From contig WSUB01000094.1 of NCBI GenBank assembly GCA_019633425.1, forward strand, positions 62,001-126,000: a stretch of 64,000 nt of DNA. Reading direction: 5' to 3'. Position 1 is the stretch's first letter; every line of letters starts with the position of its first letter. Shown in pieces: positions 31,819 to 43,640 of this stretch. Origin of the DNA: Tulasnella sp. 424 (lineage: Eukaryota; Basidiomycota; Agaricomycetes; Cantharellales; Tulasnellaceae). The position numbers and the translations under genes are program-made. Below the pieces are notes generated by a model that was not told the origin of the DNA, ran no database searches, and saw only the letters and a program-made list of their open reading frames with translations.

Positions 31819-33672
31819 ATGCTGTTCCAAAGTCTGGCAACTGTCTCAGCTATCGCTGGAATAGCTGCAGGTGCCTCTTTACCTTCCCTCGCTTCCAGCC
31901 AAGGGTCACACGAACAATTACCACTCATTCCCCAGAACCCTCAGCAGGTCATTTACGACGTTAGGCGGTTCCATGTGAGCTCAAGAGGGGAATTGGACGA
32001 AATTTTGCATCACGCAATGGTTAGTATCGATTCCACTAGCCTCTGGGAGACCTTTGGATCTGGACTGACACTGATTCTCTTATCTAGTCCAACGACCTCG
32101 ACGTGTGGAGGGTCACGCAGGATGACGTCGACATTTATTTCCCTGAATCTCTGACAGTACCAAGCGTCTTCCAGTCAAAGAATTCAACCGCGCTCTCGCC
32201 ATCCTGGACACCAATTCAAGCGATGACGGCTTCCGCCAATCATCCCTACCCGACGATTGGGACTTGGAATCTCACTAGTCTACACAGCTGCACCTTCCAC
32301 AACACGTTTCATGACTGGCTGGATATCAACTCGTTCATGCAGCAAATGGCTGAAGACTATCCAGACCTTGTGCGGGTCGTCCGAATCGGACGGACGGCCG
32401 AAGGGAGGGACATTGTCGGTCTGAGCATTGGCAGGCGCGAACAAAATAAGAAAGGCAAGCCGAAGAAGTGGAGAAAGCATAGGACGGTCATTCAAGGCGC
32501 CCAGCATGCTAGGGAGGTAAGTCTATTCGAACGCCCTTTCACCAACCTGCCGCTAAACACGGTGTATTGCATTCATTAGTGGATAGCGACATCTACGGCT
32601 TTATACTTCGCTCACTCTCTTCTCGTTGACAAGAAAGAGACCGGTTCTACTGCTAAACTGCTCGAACATATGGTTCGGTTTCCCTAAACTTTCTCCGTCG
32701 TTCTCACTCTGAACCACCTCACTTTTCGCCTTAGGACTTTACAATTATCCCAGTACCAAATCCTGACGGGTATGCCTACACCTGGGAGCATGAACGCCTT
32801 TGGTACAAAAACCGCCAAGAGGTGGTGGGCGGTGGCACGAGATGCAAGGGTCTGGACCTCAATCGGAACTGGGTAAGGACGTTCTTTCGCCGTCTCGCTT
32901 AGGAGAGATCGGGACTCAGACATACCTGTATCCTAGGGCTATGAATGGCAACGCCTTCCCGATCACAAAGTCTGTGCCGAATGGTATCCTGGGGAACATG
33001 CGTTCGAAGCGTTGGAAACGCGTGCCATCTCCGCTTACCTCAAGTGGACACCAAATATTCGAGCGTTCATTGACTTGCGGAGTTATGGTCAGCTCAGTGA
33101 GTGATCGAGTCTCCATACGGCGCTGCCCACTTTGCTAATCGGCCGCCTTTTTTACGAAATAAAGTCATGCACCCATTCTCGTACTCGTGCAAGGTGCACG
33201 CAAAGGACGAAGAAAATTTGATCGAAGCTGGTCTCGGCATGTCGAAAGCGCTCATGAAGAAGCACGGGACCCACATGATCACGGGATCCTTATGCGAGAA
33301 ACTCTACGGGTGAGATTTTTTTTGAGGGTTATCAGAGGCTTTGTGCTCACTTCCGCGTGGACACGCATCTAGCGCCGGCGGTAACGTCATCGATTGGGCC
33401 TACTCAGAGGCTAAGATCTCCGTCGCTTACTCTGTTATGTTGAGGGACACTGGCACAGTAAGTTTGATACCTGTGTTCGCTTCGTTTCCGCTTACGAACG
33501 ACCCGCTCCTAGTATGGTTTCCTCCTACCCCCGGGCATGATCCGTCCCGTTGGAGAGGAGACGGCCGACATGGTTGCTTACCTGGCGAAGTGGATCAAGA
33601 CAGTACGTATTGTATCCGGCGCTGCGCTCTCTAGGTTACTAATTCCGCACCGCGATTCAGCGCAAGCCATAG
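31819..33672 (+). CDS. Secreted M14 metallocarboxypeptidase-like protein, probably inactive (Ecm14-like)
   Basis: It starts MLFQSLATVSAIAGIAAGAS, a signal peptide. A propeptide-like region precedes the M14 domain (IGTWNLTSLHSCTF, NSFMQQMAEDYPDLVRVVRI). The first zinc motif is kept (GAQHARE then WIATS), as is NPDGY and the Arg of GLDLNRNW. The second zinc His, normally in a 'HSY' motif, is Arg here (AFIDLRSYGQL), and the catalytic Glu of 'ELRDTG' is Met (YSVMLRDTG). These two changes should abolish normal hydrolysis. Fungal Ecm14 proteins are known M14 pseudopeptidases linked to the cell wall. Exons end with KWIKT|RKP and a TAG at 33670. About eight introns of 50-80 nt have GT..AG ends. Confidence 0.82.
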
Positions 33673-33910
33673 GTCTTCCCGAATTTCACTCACAAAAATG
33701 ACACTCAGTAAGTCATGTTGCAACCACCCTCAATCCTTGTGTTTGGGATTTCTTGTCATCTACCCACCCTTGTGTATCAATATGATGTGTTGTGTTCCTC
33801 TCTCGGTTCTCTTGGGAGGCCAGGCTGAGACAAAACGATAACAAATTCTAAACTAAGGAGAGCCGAAAGACTATGATACAATAAGGAACGCAGAAGAAAC
33901 AAACCGAGAA

Positions 33911-36207
33911 TTAAAGACAATACGCTTCTGTATGCAATTCCACTCCACCAAGCCTACTCGCCATGAAAGGTCCAACGTCAGCCACCGCATTTCTCGCCTC
34001 CGACGTCAGCCTCTCCGGACCACTTGCTGCCACTGCCAACCCTCCTTTTGAGGAACTAGAGGCGACAACATCACCGATGAACCCTTTCAGAACATCTGCA
34101 ACCACCGGTTTTGTCTGGGTTACTTCAGAGTTTCGGAGTGGAGGTAGGTCTTCGGGGTGGCAGAAGCACGTGACGAAGAAGCGGAATTGGACCTCTAGGT
34201 CGAGAGAGGGATCGGAAGCGGCTTTTGAAATAGCTTGGAATTGTCGCATGAACCAAAAGATTGCACCTGCAGAGAGGGTGCTTGTTAGTCGAGTCCGTAG
34301 GTATGCTTGGTCCCGACTCACCATATGACTTGATGCACCAGACGAAAAGCACCTTCCTCGTCTTTATATTCCCAGAAGCTCTTCCTAGCCTCCTATCCAA
34401 TACAACGCGACCTACAAGGTCGTCCAAGATACCCAGCGTGAAGGTTGCGCCAGACCCTCCGGAGATCAGCAGCACGTTCTCGCTCTGTGCGAAGTCGATC
34501 GAAGGACCCCCAAATGGACCGTCGATCATCACACCGACTCGACGGCCTTCTGTAGATTCGAACTCGTGCATCCCATCGTGTTCTTCGTGTTCTCCCCCGG
34601 AAACAGGGAGTAACGCTATCGTCGAGCCTTTGTCTTCCGGAAGGTCTGACCTGGCTAGGCGATTTAAGGCACCGGACCAATCCCCACAATTCCGTGCGGC
34701 AAGGATCATCCCAGCGCCATAACGCTCAAAGTCCGCCTTTTCGGATTGCGGGTAATTTGCGAATGTGGAAATGGTCGGAGGAGCGTTGAGGATCGACAAA
34801 GGGTGCTGTTCGAAAACGCGGCCGCCGAAGAATATACGAATCCGAACATGCTGTCCTGCGATCCACCCTCCCGAGACATCAGGAATGTGGATCTACGAGA
34901 CAAGGATCAATAAAGATAAAACCGGTAAATCGGGGGAGGAGGAGAGAGGGAATAAGCATTAAGGCTAAACTCACAAGAGTGATGAGATTATCCGGCGCCT
35001 CAAGGTAAGCATCCTTGAACCTCATCCGAATTAGCCGTACGAGGAAGTCGAATGTGTAGAACGCCACCGGGGGTATGACCCATGGCACGGCATACGGTGT
35101 GTGGTAGCACACACTAACGAAGAACGCTGTCGTTACAACAGTGCTGCGGAAAGGAAATTGACTCATTAAGGCACTGCGTGTCAAGGCGGGCGTTCTGACA
35201 CAGCTTACTGAAAGGCGTAGAAAAAGTTGTACGCATATCTTCGCACTGGTTTCAAACTCCCCAAGACGATTAAGCAGAGGAGAGCGTAAGTTGCCTGGCC
35301 TCGCCGCTCCTTGTCCTGGGTGAGTTGGTACGCTTGGTTGTGGCGGATATAGAAGTTGATCCACAACGACCCATGTATCGTTGCAGTCAACAACAGTGTT
35401 CGTCCGGCCCATCGGTGGAGGAAGTTGAGTTTCTCGTATCCTCTCCCGAGGAGCAGCGTTAACGGAGAGGACTTGGCCGCATACATGAAAACGAAGGGCA
35501 ACTGTGCCAGAGAGAGGAAGCCTATGGGAAACCGCATTAGGAAACCCGAGAAAATGATAAGTCAGAGGCGATAGCCAATACCTGCGCGATTGGAGTTTGA
35601 TTTCAAGGGAGCTTGATAGATAACGCATACGAGGAGGGTCACGAGGTAGGCCGTGAGCACGATGACTAGGATGCAAAAAGCTTAATCAGAACCTCTCTCC
35701 TCTATTGCGGTCATCGATATGACTTACTCTGGCCAATATCCAAATTCAGCCCTTTGACCACCCGTAGCTGGACAAAGTCAGCAGCACCCTTGGCTAGGGT
35801 CGTCAACCGGTGCGCCACAGGAATGTGATCGGGCCCAAGCGCTCCTCGAGCCCGTCCTTGCGAGATTGATCTTTTCTCGTCGTTCGGTTCATGATCAAGA
35901 GGTCGGTAGCCATGGTTGAACCGTTCGTAGATTGCCCAGCCTTGCCAAATCCGACCACTCTTGAGTCCCGCGAGCAGTTTCGGGGAATACAGCACCACGC
36001 AAGCGAGAGTGCCCGCTACCCAAACCCACGTAAACCGACGAGCGAATAGAGGATCTGTGACATAAGAGCTGAGATATGCGTAAAGCAGGGTAGCAACGTC
36101 GTCAGAGAGCGGTGCGAAATGTTGCGGTGGAGGTTCGGAACTCACTTATACAACGGTTCAAAGTCTGCAGGAGGTGTTGGGGCGCCATCCAAGTCTCTGA
36201 CTTGCAT
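33911..36207 (-). CDS. FRE: Ferric/cupric reductase (FRE family)
   Basis: A plasma-membrane flavocytochrome that reduces Fe(III) and Cu(II) outside the cell with NADPH. Exon 1 (ATG 36207) gives MQVRDLDGAPTPPADFEPLY, then membrane spans (RRFTWVWVAGTLACVVLYS and others). The ferric-reductase core has heme His in LHRWAGRTLLLTATIHG and a second pair in FYAFH..SVCYHTPYAVPW. The first His of that second pair is created by splicing (CA|C across the intron at about 35150-35210). Then come HVRIRIFFGGRVFEQHPLSI (FAD-binding), LLISGGSGATFTLGI (NADPH-binding glycine loop) and the C-terminal FFVTCFCHP. It is divergent from the copper transporter at 36629, with 421 bp between start codons. In yeasts FRE and CTR genes are co-induced under copper starvation, so shared control is likely but not shown. 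Confidence 0.88.
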
Positions 36208-36628
36208 TTTGTTTGGAGCTTGCTGGACTTTGACCTGTTTGATTCGTTCAAGGAGGGTATTTGGAGATGGGTGAGGAAGAAGGAGAGGAGCAACGGGCGC
36301 CGGCCAGTTGTGGGCCCGCTTGATTACAAGAAATGTAATGGTCCGCGGCGGACGGTAACGCCGATTATAGCCGTTGGTTCCCCGAGGCACCCGGTTCCCG
36401 AGCCAGAACGCCTCACACCGCACCTCAGGCCCTTGCGCTCCCAAACCGGTGGATAATTAGACTCGTTCACGGCCCCGAGCCAACTTTATCGGATACAAAG
36501 CAGAACACCCCCACCTTCAACTTGAATTCTTTCTCCTGTCCTCCCATCTCGCCCTCTCGCCCACGCGCTCCTCCTCGACGACCTCCCTTCACTCTCATTC
36601 AGTGACGAAAGCCTCAGACATATCACAT
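36208..36628. promoter_or_regulatory. Shared FRE/CTR divergent promoter region
   Basis: 421 bp between two divergent metal-uptake genes. It contains TTATCGGATA near 36488, an overlapping pair of GATA-type cores on opposite strands; such sites are bound by iron-responsive GATA repressors in fungi. I did not see an exact Mac1/Cuf1-type TTTGCTC site. Confidence 0.4.
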
Positions 36629-37358
36629 ATGGACGGAATGGACGGGATGGATATGGGAGACAGCTCCTCATCAATGGGCATGGTTTCGCACCTGCACTTC
36701 AGTAACCCTTTCGCCGACACACTATGGTTCAAGGAATGGGTCCCGGGATCGAAAGGGGCTCTCGTCGGCGCGTGCATCGGACTCTTCGTGCTCGCACTCG
36801 TTGAAAGACTGCTTGCTGGCATGCGGGGTGTGATGGAAGCATGGTGGCGGAAGAAGTGAGTCTGGCGCGCTTCGACGCCGCCTTTGGCGGTGATGTTCAG
36901 CGACTGACCGACGTATCACATCGTTTCATTTAGGGCCGACGCCATTCTCGTACGAACCTACTCCACCCGTACCGTTGTTCAACAGCGTTCGTCTTCAGTT
37001 GATACCTCATCAGAGGAGCAAAAGGGGGATACGCTGGAGACCGTTGAGTCTGCTGTGTCGCCAGCGGCGTCCGTGGCCGCCCGACGGTCAATCCGACGAG
37101 TATTGCCACCATTCATACCGTCACATGAACTGGCAAGGGCGGCTTTTCAGGTTTCACAAGCATTCGTCGGCTACGCCCTCATGTTGGCGGTCATGTGAGT
37201 GGCGCATGCGGCGACCTCTGCGCCAGAGAACTAGAAGCTCACAGCTCCGTCTCACGTATAGGACATTCAACGCATCCTACATCATATCAATACTGATAGG
37301 ATCGTTTACGGGAGAGCTCCTCTTTGGACGTTTTGCCCAGCAGGGAGACCACGCATAG
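36629..37358 (+). CDS. CTR: High-affinity copper transporter, Ctr family
   Basis: A small trimeric Cu(I) channel of the plasma membrane. The start at 36629 gives MDGMDGMDMGDSSSSMGMVS, a methionine-rich extracellular N-terminus. The first membrane span is GALVGACIGLFVLALVERLL. After an intron at AAG|AA a Ser-rich cytosolic loop follows (about 75 aa), then the second span with the family's MxxxM-type motif (GYALMLAVMTFNASYI, split by an intron inside the second Met codon). The third span has the GxxxG packing motif (SILIGSFTGELLFG). It ends QQGDHA, TAG. About 165 aa, normal for the family. It acts downstream of the divergent reductase, which supplies Cu(I). Confidence 0.93.
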
Positions 37359-37891
37359 CGTTGAATAGATCTCGACTGGCATTGCATCGGTACCCTCACG
37401 CCCCGCATACATCGCATCGTGCACTGTATTATGTATTTGTAAATTTACGTTCCTCGCTGCATATTCATTCTCCTCCCCAAGTCTGTGCAACACGCGTCTG
37501 GAAGCAGTGAATCGTAAAAATTTTTCAATGGGCAGACTAGTTGCCGGCGCACGTCAGTCCAGAACTTCCTGTTCAGCGACAAGAAGAGAAGCAGCTGTAC
37601 GGCGTACATAGGTGCTGTATCCGCGACTGAGCCAAGTCCGAGATTTCGGCAAGACGCTTTCAGAGTCCGACGAACTCAGCCCCGAGTCAGCCCAAGGTTT
37701 ACGAAAAAAAAGTTTTTTTCTTCCTTTTTTTCAAACTCCTTCACCCGAGCCCGAACTGGGAACCATAACCCAGGGCACAACTCGGAGCACGACTCCATCC
37801 GAACCTCTTTCGATTCACATAAAATCTTTTTTTCACTTCCTTCCCTCCCAGTCATCCAAATTTCCCTCTTTATCCAACGTCCGCCTCCAAG
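37359..37891. promoter_or_regulatory. Upstream region of BIM1-like gene 1
   Basis: No gene recognised. It contains a poly-A/poly-T switch at about 37706-37735 and a pyrimidine-rich stretch before the ATG, as is common for strongly expressed basidiomycete genes. Confidence 0.35.
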
Positions 37892-38823
37892 ATGCTCAGT
37901 CTACCCAAGATCCTTGGCCTTTCTACAGCCTTCTTTACTATCGCCCATGCCCACTTTACCTTGGATTATCCACCAACCAGAGGGTTCGATGAGGTGCGCT
38001 TAGCGTTCTTGGCATTTCATCCTGCTCCACCTGACACAGGTCGAATCGTACCGATAGGACTTAGAGCCCCAGTTCTGCGGTGCGTTAGGAGCAGCCATGA
38101 GCCACATCGACCATAGGAGCTGACATCCCGGTGATACTTGCAGGGGGCTTCCCACTGGCGAATAACCGGTCGCTCTTCCCACTGACGGGCGGCGTCGTGG
38201 AGATCGACTCTCACCATGAAACAGCCCAGTGTACGTTGCGCAGCTGCTTTAACATGGTCTTTCTCCCGTTTATGGATTTCCCCATTTTGCCTTACAGTTG
38301 TCACTTTGATCTCGTTCTCCAGCGATCCACAAAGCTTCACAGACTTCAATACAACTTCCGACGGAAAGGCTATCCCATTCTTGAAGCCGTTCATCCAAAT
38401 TCAAGGTACTGGAGAGGCATGTATTCCCGTCGATGTCGCTAGCTTGAACGTCCCGGGCGTGCAAAACGGGACAAACGCCACTATCCAAGTCCAGTTCAAT
38501 GGTGGCGATGGTTGGCTTTACCAGGTGCGTCTCTGTTCGAACTCGGCTCACTGGCCCTGAAAGGCTCTGACCAAAAATCATTGTAGTGCGCCGACGTGAC
38601 CCTCGTCTCATCAACGAACATCGTCCCTCGGTCTTGCAGCAACACTACAACAATCACTGGCATCTCGACAGTGACTGCTGCTTCAGGCGCGACCGGATCG
38701 TCCAACCAACCGTCCTCAACAGCTGGCACAAGTGCCCCTGCGAAGACGGGTAACTCTGCGGGACGTTTGAGCTCTGCCACTGGGCTGGCTCTCGCTGCTG
38801 CCGTTTTTGCTGCTCTTCTGTAG
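37892..38823 (+). CDS. BIM1: BIM1-like (X325) secreted copper-binding protein, copy 1
   Basis: Five exons (37892-37993, 38058-38079, 38144-38230, 38298-38524, 38587-38823) total 675 nt, 224 aa, in frame. The signal peptide MLSLPKILGLSTAFFTIAHA leaves His as the mature N-terminus (HFTLDYPPTRGFDE), the first ligand of an LPMO-like histidine brace. The core follows: FPLANNRSLFPLTGG, VEIDSHHETAQ (second His), SFTDFN, EACIPVDV, NATIQVQFNGGDGWLYQ and CADVTL. A Ser/Thr-rich stalk and a hydrophobic tail (LALAAAVFAALL) suggest a GPI anchor. The family resembles lytic polysaccharide monooxygenases but does not oxidise polysaccharides. In Cryptococcus, Bim1 helps Ctr1 take up copper under limitation. 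Its place next to CTR and FRE fits that role well. Confidence 0.9.
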
Positions 38824-40323
38824 TATAACTTTACTCTCCTAAAGGCGATTGTTAGAAGGCGCCGAACCCTGAGCTCCGATCTGCTGGTTGTAAATATCTG
38901 TATCTGTATTGATATCTTGCTGCGCCGATAAACTCTACAGAAGATAGCGGACTTTATCGGTCTTGATCACCTAGCATCAAAGAAGCTCGAAGCATATAAC
39001 AAAATGAGGAAAGGCAGATTTGCCTGCCGGCGCCTTGGGTATCGATAACCTGAAATCTTCGGAGTGCGTTGACTACACCGAAACGTGAATGAAACGCAGT
39101 CATTAGATGACCTATTATGTTGTCGGGCAGCTAGCTAGGTAAGTATTCAGCCTTGAACCGCTGGGTTCGAGCCACGAATGACGTCACGGGCCGATCTTCA
39201 ACACTCGTCTGCTGTTCTTTGCGGTAAGACGCACGTTTCCTCTAGGTCGGTCTAAATTGCCGGCGGGCTTTGCCGAGACCTGAGGAGATTGTCTAGGTGT
39301 ATTGGGCCGTTCGGCTCACCTCAGCTAGGGCGGAAGGGTATCTATGGATGGTCCGCCTCATGGTCCACCTGCGTATTCCGGTTCAAGGCGTCGCGCTTGC
39401 TTTACAGAGAACGCAGCTAGGCAGAATATGCAACAAATTTCACACACGGTTGGGCCGCGAGTCTCCGAACTTCGCTGTGGCGGTCTATTCTTCTGGCTCC
39501 GGTACCTGACAGCCCCTCGAGTTACGCCGCTCGACCTTACTTCTCTCGGATAGTCTTTCCCGAGCTAGGTTTTTCGAGATGGAAATGTAAAGGCCAAGCC
39601 GGATTAACCCTGTTCCCCGAGCAATTGCTCGGTCGGATTGCTTCATCCGAAGGCGACTCCATCTGTCTGTTCATCCAATTGGAGGACCTTGATCGCAGAC
39701 AGATAATGGCGTAATGTCTGATTTCATCTTATCCGTGTCTCTTGACATTGCCGAGAGGATGGTATCGGGTTACAACTCCGAGCCGGGGTCAAATCCATCG
39801 AGAGTAGGCAACCTCGGTTGACAACAATCATCAATGCTGCACGTAGAGCACTCTCGAAGGCTCGTTAGAGATTGTCCAACATATTTCCGATAGAATAGTG
39901 CATCATTAGATGATATCTCTTGGTTTCGTGAGTCTGGGGTCTGAGGAAAATCTGACAGGTATGGGCACCGGGAAGAACCCAGTGGTTCGCCATCACATAT
40001 AAGGTACCTCGGTGAACTTTATACGAGGTCACATGGTACTATTTACATTACGAGACGATATTTCCAATGGACGAATGCGCCGTGGCGCGAGGCCATCATC
40101 ATGCGAGGGCTGGCTCGGGACCTTGAGTACATCTCACGCGAAAAAGAATTTTTTTCAGTGTCTTCGTCCGAGCTCATTAGCCTAGCCAAGCCTTTCAAGT
40201 TGAATTATTGCAAAATGCTTGGCATGAGACTCACATAAGAGTCTACGAGAAGGCAGCGATGGCAGACCACTTGCGGAAGTCCACCTGCTCTCTTTCTAAC
40301 GACCTTCCCGTTCATTCGACGCC
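38824..40323. other. Gene-free interval, about 1.5 kb
   Basis: Separates the two BIM1-like genes. Only short frames without protein features. The last part before 40324 is the promoter of copy 2 (note AAAAAGAATTTTTTTC at about 40141). Confidence 0.4.
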
Positions 40324-41242
40324 ATGTTCTCCCTTTCACAAATTATCGCTGTCTCCGCCACCCTTTTCGTCTCTGCTCAGGCTCACTTCACTTTAGACTA
40401 CCCGCCGGCTCGTGGCCCTTTCGTGGCTGTGAGTCAATCTGTCTTTCCCGTGACACTATCCGCTCGTCGATGCTGATTGACCTTATTACATTAACAGAAA
40501 GAGGAGCTCAAGTTTTGCAGTAAGTCCGATTTCGAAACCATACTTGTCTTTCCGTACTGAGATGATTTGCTTCTGGCAGGTGGCTACCCTACCCAATCCA
40601 ACAACAGGTCCTTGTTCCCAATCAGCAATGGCGTGATCGAGGTCAACAGCCATCATGACTCCGCCACCTGTGAGTTGGAAAGTTGCCGCCACTACACATC
40701 TGACTTGGGACCTTTGAAACTGACTATCTTATAAATATCTTAGTTGTTGCCCTCATCTCTTTCGATGCTGATCCTCAGAACTTTGAGGACTTCAATCACA
40801 CGGACGCTGGACAGCAGATCCCGCTCCTGAAGCCATTCCTTCAGCTTAAAGGTCCTGGCGAGCTCTGTGTGCCAGTTGACGTTAGCGCCCTGGGCATTAA
40901 CGGAGTTGGCCCCGGAACGAATGCAACGATTTTGATTCAATTCGTTGGTGGTGACGGCTCTCTCTATCAGGTAAACGACCAGATTGTCCGTTGTTTGTCA
41001 CGTTACTAACACTTCGCCATGTCTTGCCCCAGTGCTCCGACGTCACTCTCACAAACGATACCAGTGTTACGGCTCCCTCTTGCACAAACGGTACCACTGT
41101 CACTGCTATCTCGACGACCAACACTTCGACGACTTCTACGGCTGGCGCAAGTGCAACCCCGACGAACGGAGCCGAGCTCCTTCGTCTCTCACCCGTGGCC
41201 GTGTTGGCGTTTGCGGGTGCACTCTTCGCGGCTGCCCTCTAA
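40324..41242 (+). CDS. BIM1: BIM1-like (X325) secreted copper-binding protein, copy 2
   Basis: Paralogue of copy 1 with the same exon layout. The signal peptide MFSLSQIIAVSATLFVSAQA is followed by His (HFTLDYPPARGPFVA). The core has KEELKFC, GYPTQSNNRSLFPISNG, EVNSHHDSAT, ALISFDADPQNFEDFNHTDA, GELCVPVDVSALG, NATILIQFVGGDGSLYQ and CSDVTL. A Thr/Ser stalk and hydrophobic end (PVAVLAFAGALFAAAL) suggest a GPI anchor. The N-terminal His, the internal His pair and the Asp before LYQC are kept, so copper binding is expected. Protein divergence from copy 1 indicates an old duplication. Two such genes beside CTR, FRE and a copper-fist regulator form a compact copper-uptake set. Confidence 0.9.
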
Positions 41243-41855
41243 TCTCCTTCCAGAACATTGTTTTACATTATTGGACCCTGTACATATCTTCAAGCCTCTG
41301 GCTTCTTTGCGATCAGATCGGAATTATTTCCTGCGTGATCTCGCTTGGCGTGCTTCGTCGGCTCGGAAAATAATGATTTAAGCTTAACGCACTGGTCATC
41401 TAGCCGAATGCCTGCAGATAACTGGCACAAGCTGGAGAGTACCTTGAGGATGCATGAGAGGCGGCCGAGATTTTTCCTTTGCACGTGCGGTAGAAGCGAG
41501 GGACATAACGTTATGTAATCGGGTTCTAATTTGGCGCCCTGGCCGAAGAAATAAGTACAACAACTGCCCAAAATCGAAGTCCATACACGAAGCTCCCACC
41601 GAAAACCCAGAAACGAAGAACACAGCGAATAAGAAAAAATACATAAGGAGGTTTTCACAGGAGGTCAATACCTTTATGCGATCGAGCACATGATTTTTTG
41701 GGGTTTATTGGAATGCAGGGACACGATGGGAAGGTTGCATGATGCACCCAACTGTCTCGCGTCCCAGACTCAAAGTTTGCGCGCGCCCGCTTTCGCAAGG
41801 CAGAGAATCCAGAGATCCGAATCAAGCGGACAATGTGGCGAAGTGGCGATCGAAC
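41243..41855. other. Convergent 3' region
   Basis: Between the ends of BIM1-like gene 2 (+) and the copper-fist gene (-). No gene recognised. Confidence 0.4.
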
Positions 41856-43105
41856 TCATCGACAGCCATTGCAGTCATCGCCGCATCGACAAGTGTCTGG
41901 AGGGCAGCCACATCGGCCGCCGCAGCAAGTCAGCGGCGATAGGCGCACCAAGCCGGATTGGAAGCCGGCAGCGTCGTTTCGTAATGCTGTCGAGGAGTAC
42001 GTTGTGGTGTCGAGCGAGAAGGACGAGATGTCCCGGCCAACCGTGGAACGGGAGAACGGGCTCCGTGGGGCCGGTGGTGGGGGTATTGATGCGGCGGACC
42101 GCGCGATGAGCTCCTGTGTAGCTGATACACGGGGTTGGCTGGTTCTTCTATCACTCGAAGTCTCGAAGCCGCTCGTCGGTCGCGGAGCCGCGGACCATGG
42201 CTCTTGAGTATATCCGCCACCAGTGTGATAATCCGGACTCGGAAGTTTACTTGAGGAGAAGTATGATGTGGGGGATGAGCAGAACGAAGGCGTTGAGCTG
42301 CCTGAATTCACGGATAATGAAGCTCGATGGGACGATTGAACCGGTGACTCCGTGGGTCGAACATCGCCGAATGCGTTCCAGCTTGCATAAACTGGGGAAG
42401 AAGCGTGGTATAGAGTTCTGCGTGGTGAGGCATTTGAATGCCACGTGGGGCTCCCAGAAGAAGACGCGGTCGAACAGTCTGACGAAGGGCTACCCCGTCC
42501 AGGTGGGCTGGCAGTTGAGTCTGGAAGAAACATACATCAGAAACTTGTGCTGATGGAGCAATCTCGGAAAGCTTGTGCATACCTCGTTGCATGTCGGGGC
42601 TTGAGGGAATGTGGACGTCCATGCCATCTCGAAGCATGTCCTTCAAGCCATTGGGGAAGGCTGGGATGGATGGAATTCGTCTAGGGGCTGCGAGAAAGCG
42701 AATCAATACCAATTCAGATGATTGAATCAAATGTTGCGGACTAACCGGTCTTCCGTCCTGCCGGCCATGGGACAGGAGCTTGTGGTTCGGGTCGCTCGTC
42801 ACAGATGCACTTCACATGCAACTTGCGGAGCTTGCGACGTTCACGACAGCGTTCGCATTGAGAGACTGGACGCCCTTTCTTTCGGATTTCGAATAGAGGT
42901 CGGTCGACATGAGAGCAAGATGAGGATCGGTGGCCTTGTATGCAGCTTGCACTATGGGCGTCATGCGAGTCAATATCTTACGAACACTTCGCTTTTGGCT
43001 ACAGTACATACCAGGCAAACTTTTGTCCGTTGTAAACCACCTGCAGACAGGAGCGAAATGTCTAAGCAATGATTGTCGTCACCATCGGCAGTAGTTGCTC
43101 ACCAT
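41856..43105 (-). CDS. Copper-fist transcription factor
   Basis: Read on the minus strand: ATG (43105-43103) is followed directly by an intron (GTGAGC..CTGCAG). Exon 2 (43040-43012) gives VVYNGQKFAC, then exon 3 from 42951 gives ASCIQGHRSSSCSHVDRPLF, EIRKKGRPVSQCERCRERRK and LHVKCIC. This is a full copper fist: C-x2-C-x8-C-x-H zinc ligands, the RSSSC copper-binding segment and the KKGRP minor-groove motif. Later exons include PSIPAFPNGLKDML. The protein ends with a Cys cluster CCGGRCGCPPDTCRCGDDC then NGCR, similar to the Cu(I)-sensing C-terminal clusters of Mac1/Cuf1 regulators. Such factors switch CTR, FRE and (in Cryptococcus) BIM1 genes on when copper is low or metallothioneins when it is high. 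Exon boundaries between 42750 and 42540 are less certain. Confidence 0.9.
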
Positions 43106-43640
43106 TGCTAAGCAGATACGAGTCCGGAGGGGGGAGATGGAAAAGAGGGAGTCGATGTGCTTCGAAGGATGCCCGATGGAGTCCTGTTTTATCTGTTTTC
43201 AGACTCTGGCTGGCCAAGGAAGCACCTCCGAGCCACATTCGGAGATTCATTGGAATGGAGAATCGTGGCGCTGGTCCTTCGGAGAATCTGACAGGTGCCG
43301 AACTCAAAATGGAGATGGCTTCGCGAAGCACCACCGCATCGGCAGTTCAGCAAATAGGACGGTGGAAAAGCTCATAATTAGATCGAGGGACGCGGAGAGA
43401 TGGTTTTCGGGTCAGTTATGACGGGAGATATGCAGAGGCATATCAGGACAGCAGATAACGCAACCCGCGCGGGGGGGGGGGCCAAAAACGAGGAATTACC
43501 GACTCAATCCCGAAGACGCAGTCGACGTTCAAGGCGAAACTCAAAGGGTACACACATTACAAGAGGGAAACAGAACATAGCGAAGAAGAAGCGAAGCATC
43601 CCAAGACTATGGCGAATGCTTTAGACACGGTCTCGGAACC
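43106..43640. promoter_or_regulatory. Upstream region of the copper-fist gene
   Basis: No gene recognised. It includes a run of 12 G at about 43471-43482 that could hamper sequencing. Confidence 0.35.

Noticed and set aside
39150..39190. A GGTTCGAGCC string resembling a tRNA B box
   Set aside because: The bases around it do not form a T-stem, and no matching acceptor stem or A box was found.
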